A stretch of DNA of 64,000 bases from Psychrobacter glacincola (GCF_904846215.1 NZ_CAJGZK010000002.1:124001-188000), one strand, 5' to 3'. Positions 9,444-19,972 are shown, numbered from the stretch's first letter. Notes: a model not told the origin generated them from the sequence alone. Numbers and translations are program-made.

Positions 9444-9872
9444 TCAGTAATCGCGTTTTTGCTTGATCAAACTTGCCCCTTCATGGACATTGCCATTGGG
9501 ATGCGCATTGTGCATTGTTGTGTCTTGTACATTGACCGCTGTCGAACCATAGACAGCCTCTTCTACAGTAGGTGCATTCGCTTGACGATCAATCACCACA
9601 TTGGCTTGGGTTATCTGCTCTTGTAAATTGGCATTTGCCTTTTGTAGACGCGATATTTCCCACTTGTTTTGCAACACACGGAAAATCAGCAATGCTAATA
9701 AGATACCGATGACGATACCAAGTATCAGGCATAGGATCAGTAGCAAACCCAAATTCATCGTAGGCGCTTGTGAAAACAGCAGATTCACGCCAACTTCAGT
9801 ATTGTTTGCTAATACCAAAGCTAGCGAATAAGCGAAGCTCAAAAATAGCAGCACTAATAATAAAATACGCAT
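9444..9872 (-). CDS. lapA: LapA-domain inner-membrane protein
   Basis: The 142-residue protein has two transmembrane helices: residues 3-22 (ILLLVLLFLSFAYSLALVLA) and about 40-65 (LGLLLILCLILGIVIGILLA). A cytoplasmic coiled coil follows (WEISRLQKANANLQEQI), then a polar tail. This is the LapA (DUF1049) architecture. LapA works with LapB in controlling LpxC stability and LPS amount in E. coli. lapB is not next to it here; the next gene is pyrF. AAGGGG seven bases before the ATG supports the start. Confidence 0.88.
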   Translation of the reverse strand: MRILLLVLLFLSFAYSLALVLANNTEVGVNLLFSQAPTMNLGLLLILCLILGIVIGILLALLIFRVLQNKWEISRLQKANANLQEQITQANVVIDRQANAPTVEEAVYGSTAVNVQDTTMHNAHPNGNVHEGASLIKQKRDY

Positions 9873-10031
9873 CAGACGTCCCCTTAGGTTTTTAATAAAA
9901 CAGATAAATGGATAAAAACTAAGCCATGCTGATTGATAATACTACGTTGTCAAAGGTTTGGTATAAATAAGAAAAATCGGCTCATGCTTTAGTATTAGAT
10001 CGGTTTAATATCTTATATTACTTCAATTGGC

Positions 10032-10340
10032 TTACTGCCCGCCTGCTACTTTTTCATTTACGGCTTCCCGTAATGCTTTGCCTGGCTTAAAATGCGGAAT
10101 TGCTTTTGCAGGTACTGGTACGCTTTCACCAGTTTTAGGATTGCGCCCCATACGAGCACGGCGATGATGAAGACAAAAACTGCCAAACCCACGAACTTCT
10201 ACTCGACCATCATTGGCGAGCGTATGGGTCATCAAATTTAATATTTCGCGTACGGCGTCATCGACAATGGTATCTGTCATCGTGTCACAATTCGCACTCA
10301 GATTACTAATAAATTCAGACTTATTAATTGTTTGCTGCAT
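10032..10340 (-). CDS. ihfB: Integration host factor subunit beta
   Basis: IhfB is the beta half of the IHF heterodimer that bends DNA in replication, recombination and promoter architecture. The protein is about 102 residues with the HU/IHF fold: VEVRGFGSFCLHHRRARMGRNPKTGE contains the beta-arm, and IPHFKPGKALREAVN ends the domain. GTG at 10346 and ATG at 10340 are both possible; AAGG lies 5 bases before the GTG and 11 before the ATG. I list the ATG because the conserved part starts right after it. It is downstream of rpsA, as in most gammaproteobacteria. Confidence 0.94.
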   Translation of the reverse strand: MQQTINKSEFISNLSANCDTMTDTIVDDAVREILNLMTHTLANDGRVEVRGFGSFCLHHRRARMGRNPKTGESVPVPAKAIPHFKPGKALREAVNEKVAGGQ

Positions 10341-10346
10341 TATCAC

Positions 10347-10657
10347 ACTTGCCTTGTTAATTGATAGATAAGATGATGTAAATAACTAAAATGATCACCA
10401 CAGATATTATAAAATACTAGCTAATAACCACGCTATTGTTGGTTAAATATCTGTTTATTTATAATGACTTGGGTCTAAGTTTACATCTCGTTACTCGATG
10501 TTGCAAATGATAGCGGATATTGAGCTAAATTGGAAACAAGAGTTCTCCTATCAAGGAAAAAACTTCATCAAATATCGTCAATAGCAAAATTTAACCATAA
10601 AAAAAAGCGACCGGAGTCGCTTTCTTTTATGAGATCATAACATTAGCAGTAAATAGC
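10347..10657. other. rpsA-ihfB spacer
   Basis: This 311-bp spacer holds the rpsA terminator at 10597-10626. The rest must contain the ihfB promoter, but I see no confident -35/-10 pair. No gene is present. Confidence 0.5.
10597..10626 (-). terminator. Terminator of rpsA
   Basis: Stem AGCGAC/GTCGCT (10606-10611 and 10616-10621) with a 4-nt loop is followed on the minus strand by a run of T. It lies about 30 bp past the rpsA stop, so ihfB probably needs its own promoter or read-through. Confidence 0.85.
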
Positions 10658-12349
10658 TTACTGCATTTGTTCTTTGATCAAGTCACCAATGGTTTTTGGT
10701 TGTGCCTCAGAACCGGCAGCAGTACTAGTCGTGGTAGTGCTACTTAATTCTTTAATCGCTTGACGCTCTTCAGCTTCGTCTTTCGCTTTGATAGACAGGC
10801 TAATGTTACGTGTCTTACGATCAACACTGATGATTTTAGCTTCAACATCATCACCAACTGTTAGATGCTTAGTCGCATCTTCAACGCGGTCACGTTGAAT
10901 CTCAGAGGCACGTAGATACGCTTCAACTTCGTCAGCAAGTTCAATAGTAGCACCTTTAGCGTCTACTTCTTTTACTTTACCATTAACGATAGCACCGCGG
11001 TCATTATTGACTAGGTATTCGTTAAACGGATCTGAAGTCAATTGTTTCACGCCTAGGCTGATACGGTTGGCTTCTGAATCTACGGACAATACCATTGCTT
11101 CAACGGTGTCGCCTTTGTTGTAGTTACGGATAGCATCTTCACCAGTTTCATTCCAAGAAATATCTGACAAGTGAACCAGACCATCAATACCGCCATCTAG
11201 ACCGATAAAGATACCGAAGTCAGTGATTGATTTGATCGTACCAGTGATTTTATCACCGCGCTCATGTTTCTTATCAAACTCATCCCATGGATTGGCTAGA
11301 GTTTGTTTGATACCTAAGCTGATACGGCGACGTTCTTCGTCGATATCAAGAATCATTACTTCAACTTCATCACCCACTTGAACAACTTTTGATGGATGGA
11401 TGTTTTTGTTGGTATGATCCATCTCTGATACGTGTACTAGACCTTCAATACCTTCAGAGATTTCAGCGAAACAACCATAATCAGTCAAGTTGGTTACGCG
11501 AGCTTTGACAACTGCACCTACTGGATAAGTACCGCCAACGTTATCCCAAGGATCAGTACCTAATTGCTTAAGACCTAGGCTAACGCGATTGCGTTCACGG
11601 TCAAACTTCAATACTTTAACTTTTAGGTCTTGACCAACTTCAACCACCTCAGATGGGTGCTTGATGCGGCGCCATGCCATATCAGTGATGTGCAATAGAC
11701 CATCAATACCACCAAGATCAACGAACGCGCCGTAATCAGTAAGGTTCTTAACGATACCTTCAATCTCGATGCCTTCTTCAAGCTTGTTCAATAGCTCTTC
11801 ACGCTCAGCTGAGTTTTCAGCTTCCATAACAGCACGGCGACTAACGACCACGTTGTTACGTTTTTGATCAAGTTTGATGACTTTGAATTCTAACTCTTTA
11901 CCTTCTAGATGTGTCGTATCACGGATAGGACGTACATCTACCAATGAGCCTGGCAAGAACGCGCGTACTGAACCGATATCTACGGTAAAGCCGCCTTTTA
12001 CTTTGCTAGAAATAATACCTTTTACAATCTCATCGTTGTCAGAGATTTTTTCAAGGAAATTCCAAGTTTCAACGCGTTTGGCTTTTTCACGTGACAGTAA
12101 GGTTTGACCCATACCGTTATCAACCGCTTCAACCACTACGTCTACTGTATCGCCAACTTCAACTTCAAGTTCGCCTTCTTCGCTTAAAAACTCTTCACGA
12201 GCGACAATACCTTCAGATTTTAGACCCGTATCAACAGTGATCCAGTCGTTATCGATGGCGACAACAGTACCGGTGATAACCGAGCCACGCTCGATATCCA
12301 GACCTGTTTCTTCAATGCTCGCTTCAAATAGTTCAGCAAATGATTCCAT
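10658..12349 (-). CDS. rpsA: 30S ribosomal protein S1
   Basis: S1 recruits mRNA to the 30S subunit. The protein is 563 residues (E. coli 557), with six S1 RNA-binding repeats. The canonical ones are recognised by [45 protein letters not shown] and [23 protein letters not shown]. The start MESFAELFE is family-typical, with AAAGGT seven bases upstream. A short Ser/Thr-rich tail ends the protein. cmk lies upstream on the same strand, separated by 304 bp, so rpsA likely has its own promoter as well. Confidence 0.98.
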   Translation of the reverse strand: MESFAELFEASIEETGLDIERGSVITGTVVAIDNDWITVDTGLKSEGIVAREEFLSEEGELEVEVGDTVDVVVEAVDNGMGQTLLSREKAKRVETWNFLEKISDNDEIVKGIISSKVKGGFTVDIGSVRAFLPGSLVDVRPIRDTTHLEGKELEFKVIKLDQKRNNVVVSRRAVMEAENSAEREELLNKLEEGIEIEGIVKNLTDYGAFVDLGGIDGLLHITDMAWRRIKHPSEVVEVGQDLKVKVLKFDRERNRVSLGLKQLGTDPWDNVGGTYPVGAVVKARVTNLTDYGCFAEISEGIEGLVHVSEMDHTNKNIHPSKVVQVGDEVEVMILDIDEERRRISLGIKQTLANPWDEFDKKHERGDKITGTIKSITDFGIFIGLDGGIDGLVHLSDISWNETGEDAIRNYNKGDTVEAMVLSVDSEANRISLGVKQLTSDPFNEYLVNNDRGAIVNGKVKEVDAKGATIELADEVEAYLRASEIQRDRVEDATKHLTVGDDVEAKIISVDRKTRNISLSIKAKDEAEERQAIKELSSTTTTSTAAGSEAQPKTIGDLIKEQMQ

Positions 12350-12653
12350 TATGTCTACCTTTGTATAGCCGTATCCTGTCCAGCACAGTACGGATCAAAT
12401 TTATAACTGTATAAAACGAGAATACTGGTTTTATATCCTATGCAGTCATATATAAAAACGTTTGTTGCTAATAAGCGAATGCCTCAGCAAACTCACTAGC
12501 AACAACTGTCTTATATTAAAATACGTTATGCTTATTAATTTGTATCCTTTAGAGAGAATCTTATTCTCTAAAAATCATCGGCGTCTACTACTGTAATTTT
12601 ATACTAAAATCAAGCCTATAGGAAACCTTTTCATACTTACTACCTTATTTTTA
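12350..12653. other. cmk-rpsA spacer (rpsA leader region)
   Basis: This 304-bp gap most likely holds the rpsA promoter and leader. A small hairpin, AGAGAAT-ctt-ATTCTCT, occurs at 12553-12569 without a T-run on the minus strand. I see no gene. S1 is autoregulated in other gammaproteobacteria through its leader, but I cannot identify the specific structure here. Confidence 0.45.
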
Positions 12654-13409
12654 TTAGCTAGTAAAGCAAATACCTTTATCCTGACAATATTGTTTTACTT
12701 GCTTATAAACCGCATCAGCGTCTAAGTTAGAACTATCTAATAGTAGCGCATCCGCTGCAGGCTTTGATGGTGCCGTCGACCGATTCTCATCACGATCATC
12801 ACGTTCTTTGATTGTCACTAGAATCGCTTCAAAATCCGCTGTTTGACCCGCATTTAGTAACTGCGTTACACGGCGCTCAGCACGCGCTTCAGCACTGGCA
12901 GTCAAAAACACCTTGACGTCAGCGTCTGGGAATACCACTGTACCCATATCACGACCATCCGCAACCAATCCTGAACGGCTTGCCATATCTTGTTGCAGCT
13001 TTAATAGTGCTTGACGAACTTTTGGAAATACTGCTATCTGCGATGCATAACCACCAACTGCCTCATTACGAACTTGCTCGCCTATTGCCTCACTATTCAC
13101 AATAATATCAACACGTCCTGACGCATTGTTAGGGACAAAGGCAATCTTTAAGCTTTGCGTCAACGCTAATACAGCCATCTCATCAATGACTTGGCTTGCA
13201 TCGGCAGTAATCAATCCCGCTTCAAACGCCTTAAGTCCCACGATACGATATAGTGCACCTGAATCAAGCAGCTGATAGCCTAAAGCCTGTGCTAAGCGCC
13301 ATGTAACTGTACCTTTACCTGCACCACTTGGGCCATCTATACAAATAACAGGGAAACGCAAAGAGGTTGTTTCACTGTTATTAGCGGTATTAAGGTTGAT
13401 AACAGTCAT
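12654..13409 (-). CDS. cmk: Cytidylate kinase
   Basis: Cmk phosphorylates CMP and dCMP using ATP. The protein is 251 residues from the ATG at 13409. The P-loop GPSGAGKGT is at 26-34. LLDSGALYRIVG is the CMP-binding region, and DGRDMGTVVFPDADVKVFLTAS and RDDRDENRSTAPSKPA are family hallmarks. The longest frame begins with GTG at 13418. A short N-terminal extension of about 20 residues precedes the P-loop strand. It lies upstream of rpsA in the usual order. Confidence 0.96.
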   Translation of the reverse strand: MTVINLNTANNSETTSLRFPVICIDGPSGAGKGTVTWRLAQALGYQLLDSGALYRIVGLKAFEAGLITADASQVIDEMAVLALTQSLKIAFVPNNASGRVDIIVNSEAIGEQVRNEAVGGYASQIAVFPKVRQALLKLQQDMASRSGLVADGRDMGTVVFPDADVKVFLTASAEARAERRVTQLLNAGQTADFEAILVTIKERDDRDENRSTAPSKPAADALLLDSSNLDADAVYKQVKQYCQDKGICFTS

Positions 13410-13587
13410 AACACTCACTTTATAGTCGGCATTTTTTATAACAAAATAAATAATGATAGAAGCGTAAATAAGGTTTCTTTTACTTGTTTATCAAAGACAT
13501 GCAAGTAAAAAACTTCATTAACAACTAAATAGGGCGATATTATAGCAAACAAAGCGACCTATCACTAGCAGCAAAAATCATATCTTG

Positions 13588-14178
13588 TTAATCGCTCATC
13601 TTACGATTGGCTTTTGCCGCTTTTCTGCGCTGACGAAAAAAGTCCTTTAGCATCTGACTACTGTGCTCACGACATAAACCTGCATCAACTTGCATATGAT
13701 GATTATAAAAAGGCTGCTCAGCCAAGTTCATTTGACTACCAACCATCCCTGCTCTTGGCTCATGCGCTGCATATACCAATCTATCGACGCGCGCATGAAT
13801 CATCGCACCCACACACATGGTACAGGGTTCTAAAGTCACGTATAAGGTAGTCTTTAGGGGCAAGCGATAATTCTTTAAGCGTGTACAAGCCGCTCTTAAA
13901 GCTACAATTTCAGCATGAGCCGTCGCATCACAGCGTCCAATTGGTTCATTAAAACCTTGACCAATGATTTGCTGATTATATACCAAGACAGCGCCTACCG
14001 GCACCTCTTCTCGCTCAGCGCCTTGCTTGGCAAGTTTTAACGCCTCTTTCATCCACTTGATATCCTCAACTGACCAAAATAGAGCTGTCTGAATCTGCTC
14101 TATTATTGCAACAGTATCCACTGATGAACTATTTAGTGGAGGATAAATCGACAAATTTGTAGGTAAAAAATATCTCAT
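13588..14178 (-). CDS. tadA: tRNA adenosine(34) deaminase TadA
   Basis: TadA converts A34 to inosine in the tRNA-Arg anticodon. The zinc site is complete: HAE at 88-90 with the catalytic Glu, and PCTMC at 118-122. The protein is 196 residues, about 30 longer than E. coli TadA, all of it at the N-terminus (residues 1-40 before WMKEALKLA). The ATG at 14178 directly abuts the TAA of ung, so the two are probably translationally coupled. If the extension is an artefact, a later start near MKEALKLA would be used. Confidence 0.93.
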   Translation of the reverse strand: MRYFLPTNLSIYPPLNSSSVDTVAIIEQIQTALFWSVEDIKWMKEALKLAKQGAEREEVPVGAVLVYNQQIIGQGFNEPIGRCDATAHAEIVALRAACTRLKNYRLPLKTTLYVTLEPCTMCVGAMIHARVDRLVYAAHEPRAGMVGSQMNLAEQPFYNHHMQVDAGLCREHSSQMLKDFFRQRRKAAKANRKMSD

Positions 14179-14916
14179 TTACTGTGGTAGCTGCCAGTCG
14201 ATAGGCGTTTGACCATACTGTACCAAATAATCATTTGTCTTTGAAAATGGCTTAGAACCAAAGAAACCGCCACGGTTAGCCGCAAGTGGCGATGGATGTA
14301 CCGCTGTCAAAATCAGATGTTTATCGGTATTGATATACTTGCCTTTTTTCTGCGCTTTACTACCCCACAAAATAAATACCGTATGCTCTGTTTGCTCATT
14401 AATCACATCAATGACCACATCAGTGAACTGCTCCCAGCCTTTATTTTGATGGCTGTTTGGTTCGCCTTCTCTTACGGTCAAGGAGCTATTCAATAATAAT
14501 ACACCTTGCTGTGCCCAGTAAGTCAGATCACCATGTTTTGAAGGCGTGATACCAATATCACTTGCCATCTCTTTAAGCACATTATTGAGTGAGGGCGGCT
14601 TTGGAATGGCTTTAGGTACTGAAAAAGATAGCCCCATTGCTTGCCCAGGTCCATGATAAGGATCTTGACCTAAAATAACGACTTTCACCTGCGATAAAGG
14701 GGTTAGATTTAAGGCGTTAAACATCAGCGGTGCCGGTGGATAGATACTGTTATCCAACTGATAGGCTTCTTTTAAAAAAGCACGCAAGCTATCCATATTG
14801 TCAGAGGTTAACTCTTCTGCTAACGCCTGCTTCCAATCTTCTGGTAAACGGACATTGTCTAAAATCGCTTGCTTTTGCGCCGCTGTCTTTGTGGGTTGTA
14901 CGTCAAATAATTCCAT
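14179..14916 (-). CDS. ung: Uracil-DNA glycosylase (family 1)
   Basis: Ung removes uracil from DNA to start base-excision repair. The catalytic motif GQDPYHG is at 83-89 (Asp85), followed by a Leu-loop motif HPSPLAA near 206. Its length of about 245 residues fits the family. Three in-frame starts lie together (TTG 14922, ATG 14919, ATG 14916); AAGGA at 14923-14927 has the best spacing, six bases, to 14916. tadA follows with no gap. Confidence 0.96.
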   Translation of the reverse strand: MELFDVQPTKTAAQKQAILDNVRLPEDWKQALAEELTSDNMDSLRAFLKEAYQLDNSIYPPAPLMFNALNLTPLSQVKVVILGQDPYHGPGQAMGLSFSVPKAIPKPPSLNNVLKEMASDIGITPSKHGDLTYWAQQGVLLLNSSLTVREGEPNSHQNKGWEQFTDVVIDVINEQTEHTVFILWGSKAQKKGKYINTDKHLILTAVHPSPLAANRGGFFGSKPFSKTNDYLVQYGQTPIDWQLPQ

Positions 14917-15000
14917 CATCAATCCTTTTTTATTTGTTATCAGGATACGCTCGTTGATACTAGCAAAATACTGGGCTGACTGTCGTATAAATTATAACAA

Positions 15001-15036
15001 TAAAAAAACGGCTACCGCGATAACAAGGTAACCGTT
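15001..15036 (-). terminator. Terminator of clpA
   Basis: The stem at 15007-15016 and 15027-15036 pairs in 9 of 10 positions (AACGGTTACC against GGTAGCCGTT on the minus strand), followed by seven T. It starts 25 bp past the clpA stop. Confidence 0.8.
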
Positions 15037-15060
15037 CTTATAATATTACTACTAGACAAC

Positions 15061-17598
15061 TTAGCTTGCTAACGACTCAGAATCCGGATGCGGCTCATGA
15101 GTCTCAACGACGGTTAGGATAATACGACTGTCTGCTGAGCCTTTGTCTGAAGACTTCTCAAGCTTCACAGCTTCGCCATTTGAGGCTTCTGGCTCCAAGG
15201 TCAGATGTACCACTCCGCCGTTCACCAATTCACCAAATAAAATCATACCTGCCAATGGCTTTTTAATCTCATCTTGAATCAGACGCTGCATTGGACGCGC
15301 CCCCATCAGACGGTCATAACCTTTGTCAGCCAAGTAATCACGTACTTCATCATCAATCTCTAAAGTCACTTGCTTATCATCAAGCTGTACTTGTAGCTCA
15401 ACCAAGAACTTATCAACTACTGATACAACGACTGACGTATCCAGCGGGTTGAATTGAATGATGGCATCGAGACGGTTACGGAATTCAGGGGTAAAGACGC
15501 GTTTGAGCGATTCAGTATTGTCACGGCTATGGTCTTGCTGGGTAAAGCCCATAGAAGAGCGGCTAATACTATCAGCACCGACGTTCGTGGTCATGATAAT
15601 AATGACTTGCTTAAAGATAGCAACCCGACCGTTATTATCCGTCAATGTACCGTGATCCATCACTTGTAGCAACAAGTTAAAGACATCTGGATGCGCTTTT
15701 TCTATCTCATCAAACAACAATACGCAATGCGGATGCTGGTTGATCTTTTCAGTCAATAGTCCACCCTGATCAAAACCTACGTAGCCGGGAGGCGCACCGA
15801 TCAGACGTGAGGCGGTATGAGCTTCCATATACTCTGACATGTCAAAGCGTACCAGCTCAACGCCCAGCAATTTTGCCAGCTGACGTGATACTTCTGTTTT
15901 ACCAACCCCTGTCGGTCCAGCAAACATGAATGAACCGATTGGCTTATCTGGTGCTTTTAGACCGGCTCGTGATAGTTTAATCGCATCAGCAAGGGTCGCA
16001 ATGGCTTCATCTTGCCCAAATACTAAGTGCTTAAGATCACGATCTAAATGCTGAAGAATACTCTTATCGTCACTTGATACTGACTTGGGCGGAATGCGCG
16101 CAAGCTTGGCAACAATGGCTTCAATATCTGCCACACCGATTTTTATCGGTGCACGCTTCGCTTTTGCTTTCTTATCAACAGACGATTTTGCACGATCATT
16201 GGCTTTTGCAGTGTCTGCTTCATCCTGCATTTCGTTGTCACTATAGGTGTCGCCATCGAGACCTTCAATATCAGCATCAATCTGCGTATCAAAATCTTGT
16301 TCTATATCAGCAATGAAGCTCTCTTCTGCTTCTATATCAGCTGCATCAGCTACAATTCCTAAACGCTTGTAGGCACCCGCTTCATCAATAACATCGATTG
16401 CTTTATCCGGTAAAAAACGCTCATGGATATGCTTGGCTGATAATTGGACGGCAGTAACCAACGCTTCATCGGTATACACAACATTATGAAATTCTTCGTA
16501 ACGTGGCTTAAGACCACGCAAAATATCAATCGTATCATCGACACTTGGTTCTTTCACGTCAATTTTTTGAAAACGACGCGATAAGGCATGGTCTTTCTCA
16601 AATACCTGACGATACTCGGTAAAGGTAGTTGAACCGATACAACGCAGCTCGCCATTGGCAAGTGCCGGCTTAATCAAGTTTGACACATCCATATTACTGC
16701 TCATTGACGACCCTGCGCCAATAATCATATGAATCTCATCAATAAACAAAATAGCATTTGGCTTTTTCTTCAGCGCATCAAGGAGCGACTTCATACGTTT
16801 TTCAAAATCGCCGCGATACTTAGTACCCGCGATTAATGAGCCAATATCAAGACTATAAATCACGCAACCATTCAATGGTTTCGGTGCTTTATCATTGATA
16901 ATGAGCCACGCCAACCCTTCAGCGATAGAGGTTTTACCGACACCCGGCTCGCCGACCAACAATGGATTGTTTTTGCGGCGGCGACACAATACTTGCGCGG
17001 CACGCTCAATCTCAGGACCACGCCCAATGAGTGGATCCGTTTTACCTTCAGCAGCGCGCTGATTTAAATTAGACGCAAACTCAACCAATGGATCTTTACT
17101 GGTTTTTTCTGAGGCACCACCACGGCGCTCTCCAGTCGTAGAAGCACGCGGCTCAGAGGGCTCATCTTTATCTTGACCATGTGATAAGTACTGGGTCAGC
17201 TCAAGACGACTAATGCCCTGTTTTTTAAGCAAGTAAACGGCATAAGTATCATGTTCTGAAAACATTGAGACCAAGATATCTGACCCTTCAACCAAACGAC
17301 CACCACCGATAGACTGCACATGAAAAATAGCACGTTGCAGGATACGATCAAAGCTTTGAGTCGGCTGTGGGGATTGCTCGGTATCAGGATCAACCGTTGG
17401 GGTATGCTTATTAATATAAGCCTCAAGCTCGGTACGTAGTGCTGAGACATTTGCATTACAGGCCGTCAATGTATTGGCAGCGTGAGTGTTTTCTAAGAGT
17501 GCCAGTAAGAGATGCTCAACAGTGAGATACTCATGCGATTTTTGGCGCGCAAGTGTCATTGCTAAACGCAAAGAAACTTCAAGATGACGACTTAACAT
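15061..17598 (-). CDS. clpA: ATP-dependent Clp protease ATP-binding subunit ClpA
   Basis: ClpA is the AAA+ unfoldase that feeds ClpP. At 845 residues it is longer than E. coli ClpA (758). In order: a Clp N-domain (residues 1-145), D1 with Walker [10 protein letters not shown] at about 216-224, and D2 with GPTGVGKTE at about 560-568, plus [14 protein letters not shown]. An acidic low-complexity insertion (residues about 413-484, rich in Asp/Glu/Ala, then Lys-rich) sits exactly at the D1-D2 junction, where E. coli ClpA has only a few residues. The start is supported by AGGAAG five bases upstream. clpS, normally directly upstream, is 858 bp away. Confidence 0.96.
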   Translation of the reverse strand: MLSRHLEVSLRLAMTLARQKSHEYLTVEHLLLALLENTHAANTLTACNANVSALRTELEAYINKHTPTVDPDTEQSPQPTQSFDRILQRAIFHVQSIGGGRLVEGSDILVSMFSEHDTYAVYLLKKQGISRLELTQYLSHGQDKDEPSEPRASTTGERRGGASEKTSKDPLVEFASNLNQRAAEGKTDPLIGRGPEIERAAQVLCRRRKNNPLLVGEPGVGKTSIAEGLAWLIINDKAPKPLNGCVIYSLDIGSLIAGTKYRGDFEKRMKSLLDALKKKPNAILFIDEIHMIIGAGSSMSSNMDVSNLIKPALANGELRCIGSTTFTEYRQVFEKDHALSRRFQKIDVKEPSVDDTIDILRGLKPRYEEFHNVVYTDEALVTAVQLSAKHIHERFLPDKAIDVIDEAGAYKRLGIVADAADIEAEESFIADIEQDFDTQIDADIEGLDGDTYSDNEMQDEADTAKANDRAKSSVDKKAKAKRAPIKIGVADIEAIVAKLARIPPKSVSSDDKSILQHLDRDLKHLVFGQDEAIATLADAIKLSRAGLKAPDKPIGSFMFAGPTGVGKTEVSRQLAKLLGVELVRFDMSEYMEAHTASRLIGAPPGYVGFDQGGLLTEKINQHPHCVLLFDEIEKAHPDVFNLLLQVMDHGTLTDNNGRVAIFKQVIIIMTTNVGADSISRSSMGFTQQDHSRDNTESLKRVFTPEFRNRLDAIIQFNPLDTSVVVSVVDKFLVELQVQLDDKQVTLEIDDEVRDYLADKGYDRLMGARPMQRLIQDEIKKPLAGMILFGELVNGGVVHLTLEPEASNGEAVKLEKSSDKGSADSRIILTVVETHEPHPDSESLAS

Positions 17599-17957
17599 AA
17601 CGACTTCCTACGGTTATACCTATCTTTATAATTGATAGCTTTATGAATGAATTAGTAAGTAAATCAGGGCGATAGATGGATTGTTCAAGGGCAATATGAG
17701 TATTATTAAGGGATATGATTAAATACTGATTTCCATGGCTTGGATATGATCCTCGCTTCTCTTTATCTCAACATGATACTCAAGTATAGTCAATCTATTA
17801 ACGCATACTAAAATGTATCGAAGTATGGTGTGAGCATTTTTTGAAAAGACACTATTAAGAAAGGATATGGTGAATCTGACAGCGATAAAAACCAATGAAC
17901 GATTTAGAGAGCCCAAAGGCAGAGTGAAAATTGGCATCATACTAAAAAACGAAGCAA

Positions 17958-18013
17958 TAAAAAAAGAGTCTCAAACAGCAGTTGTTGGTGCAGCATTTTT
18001 AATAAAGGACTCT
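17958..18013 (-). terminator. Candidate terminator with long loop
   Basis: AGAGTC/GACTCT arms (18008-18013 and 17965-17970) are followed on the minus strand by seven T. The loop of 37 nt is long for a classical terminator, so this is weak evidence. Confidence 0.35.
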
Positions 18014-18060
18014 AAAAATCAAATGTAAATAGCGAAGCAAACAAAGCTGCCATTTGATTT
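18012..18060 (-). terminator. Candidate terminator hairpin
   Basis: A perfect 10-bp inverted repeat AAATCAAATG/CATTTGATTT at 18016-18025 and 18051-18060 is followed on the minus strand by TTTTT overlapping the arm. It lies about 400 bp past clpS, so it may end a clpS read-through transcript. Confidence 0.45.
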
Positions 18061-18159
18061 AATAATGAGAAGTGTACTTAGATATATAGGGCATTACGAG
18101 ATGAAAATCAAGTGTCAAACGAGAAAGTAAGCGCAGATTTAGAAAAAAATATTAGACTA

Positions 18160-18293
18160 TAGTCAAAATATCCTAAAAACGCTACGGTATTGCGGGTATA
18201 AATTTTTTGTAGCCTCTGTCTGCGTAGGCACAGCAAGCAAGAAAAATTAATACCCGCAGTACGTAATGTATCGATATTACTTTTCACTGACTA
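18160..18293 (+). mobile_element. MITE-like element copy 3 (134 bp), divergent arms
   Basis: It begins TAGTCAAAATATCC, ends TTTTCACTGACTA, and is flanked by TA (18158-18159, 18294-18295). The hairpin arms read GTATTGCGGGTAT and ATACCCGCAGTAC. Compared with other copies the CTGG/CCAG step is CGGG/CCCG, a paired change that keeps the stem. Confidence 0.85.
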
Positions 18294-18456
18294 TAATAAC
18301 AAACAATTGACAGCATTTGGGAAAAGACAGGTTTTTTAAAGCAAGGTCAATAGTTGATTGAAATTGCTCTAAAAAAAGCACTACAAGAGTAAAATTTATT
18401 TATAAAAGATGGGGAAAACAGAGGAGGAAAAAGTCTTATATTCAGGTGTAAAGCAA

Positions 18457-18873
18457 CTACTCACCTTGATGCGGCTCGATTTGTGTCAATAATGGATAGC
18501 CTTCACGATGGGCAAGACTGTTGACTTTTTTGGCTTTGGTCTCAGCAATATCTTTAGGATAAATACCAGCAATACCTTTGCTGCTATTATGAATCGTCAA
18601 CATAATCTCAACGGCCGAATCCACACTGTGACGGAATTCAGACTGTAAAATATAGACGACAAATTCCATCGGTGTGTAATTATCATTATACATCACCACA
18701 GCATACATAGGCGGTTTGGCCACTTCTGGCTCTGCCACTAATACATCAGCCTGCGGGGTCGTTTCACCGTCGGGCTCACCCACTTGCGCAAGACGCATAG
18801 GCATATTAGGAAAATGCCAATCTGATGTGATTGGCGTTACGGGTAATATTGTTTGTTTTATCATAATTAGCAT
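18457..18873 (-). CDS. clpS: ClpS adaptor (N-end rule substrate selector)
   Basis: ClpS binds N-degron substrates and delivers them to the ClpA N-domain. The protein is 138 residues, longer than E. coli ClpS (106) because of an N-terminal extension of about 50 residues rich in Pro/Glu. The core carries VVMYNDNYTPMEFVVYIL, where the usual substrate-pocket motif is NDDYTP, and an AETKA segment before the conserved C-terminal helix. Two ATG codons (18873 and 18864) are possible. Its partner clpA lies downstream on the same strand after the long gap described above. Confidence 0.94.
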   Translation of the reverse strand: MLIMIKQTILPVTPITSDWHFPNMPMRLAQVGEPDGETTPQADVLVAEPEVAKPPMYAVVMYNDNYTPMEFVVYILQSEFRHSVDSAVEIMLTIHNSSKGIAGIYPKDIAETKAKKVNSLAHREGYPLLTQIEPHQGE

Positions 18874-18984
18874 ACAAATGAATAAGTAGGTTTAATGAAT
18901 AAGTATAGTTACAATAGAATATAAAAGGTTAAAAGAGATGAGTAGAATCACGCTAGGCATAGGGTTATCAGGTCTGATACCTTA

Positions 18985-19869
18985 CTAATATTCAATAGGA
19001 CTTTTATCAACCTCTGGCAAATCTAACAGTGATAATGGCATATTATCAACTTTAGCACCAAGCTTCCAATCATACAGCTGCTCGACTTCTTGACCACCGG
19101 CTTTTAGATTGAGCTTAATTTGCGAAGGCTTAAAACCCGCGGGCATTGTAAAACGACCACGAATATGAGCAACGCCTTCAATGGGATAACTTGCTGGGTC
19201 TAATGGCACTTCTACAAAATCATCGTCGTTAAGCAATGTCAACGTTGGCTTTAAACGTTTGGCTTTACCATCGCTTGCGAGCATACCAATATCAAAGCCA
19301 TATTCAAAGGCATTTTCAGGTAATGGCTCAATCTTTGCACCCAATATCTGTAAAGGCATGCCGCCCTTCTCACTTACAATCTCAGCATAGAGCTCATTAA
19401 GCTGAGCGACTTGTCTATTTTCAACCATGATGGCTTGCTGATTCTCACGCAACTCTTTTAAATTTGCCAAACTTATTTCTAGCTCTTGCTTAGAAGTAGC
19501 AACCTCATTGGTCGCTATTTTATGACTGACCCGCAAATCTTTTAGCTCTTGGAGCGACTCTTTGCTGGTAATGACCGCTTGCTTGGTTTCGGTTTGCATC
19601 GAATAATAGCCACGTTGATAACCAAGTTTATGACCAAATACTAGTGCGACCATTGCCGTCACCAATATCGCAATCACAAATAACGCTAACACCAATGTAG
19701 AAGCGCCTTGTTGTGAGCGAGTAATGCTGCCATGCTTAGTGGCACTGCGCTGATTGTCAGAATACAGCGATGAACAATGTAAGCTACGCTCCAATTCATA
19801 GGAAACAGAGTTTTGGCACGATGGGCGTGCTGGCAGTGAGCAAAAGCGTAGTACACTCTTAAAACGCAT
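18985..19869 (-). CDS. Single-pass membrane protein with coiled coil, function unknown (DUF6776-like)
   Basis: The 294-residue protein starts with about 55 polar residues. One transmembrane helix follows at about 56-80 (TLVLALFVIAILVTAMVALVFG), then a predicted coiled coil at about 90-150 (ESLQELKDLRVSHK and NLKELRENQQAIM) and a beta-rich C-terminal domain (FDIGMLASDGKAKRLKPTL, GRFTMPAGFKPSQIKLN). The architecture matches uncharacterised DUF6776-type proteins that lie next to argC in related bacteria; that match is from memory and should be checked. No ribosome site is clear, so the true start may be downstream of the listed one. It is on the same strand as argC, 103 bp after it. Confidence 0.7.
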   Translation of the reverse strand: MRFKSVLRFCSLPARPSCQNSVSYELERSLHCSSLYSDNQRSATKHGSITRSQQGASTLVLALFVIAILVTAMVALVFGHKLGYQRGYYSMQTETKQAVITSKESLQELKDLRVSHKIATNEVATSKQELEISLANLKELRENQQAIMVENRQVAQLNELYAEIVSEKGGMPLQILGAKIEPLPENAFEYGFDIGMLASDGKAKRLKPTLTLLNDDDFVEVPLDPASYPIEGVAHIRGRFTMPAGFKPSQIKLNLKAGGQEVEQLYDWKLGAKVDNMPLSLLDLPEVDKSPIEY

Positions 19870-19972
19870 TTAGGCAGTATCTCTTAACAGGAAAGGCAAG
19901 TTATTATAGCGGAATTTATAATCAATACCTAGTATCATAAATAGTAATGATTTGGTTACAAGTAAACATCTG

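Larger units (their letters stand above)
17599..18456. other. Long clpS-clpA spacer
   Basis: This 858-bp gap separates two genes that are usually adjacent. It contains a MITE copy (18160-18293) and two hairpins reading as minus-strand terminators (18012-18060 and 17958-18013). A 73-codon frame at 17719-17940 has no family resemblance or ribosome site, and I do not call it. The clpA promoter presumably lies in the first 150 bp. Confidence 0.5.

Noticed and set aside
17719..17940. 73-codon minus-strand frame between clpS and clpA
   Set aside because: No ribosome site, no family resemblance, AT-rich composition typical of spacer translation.
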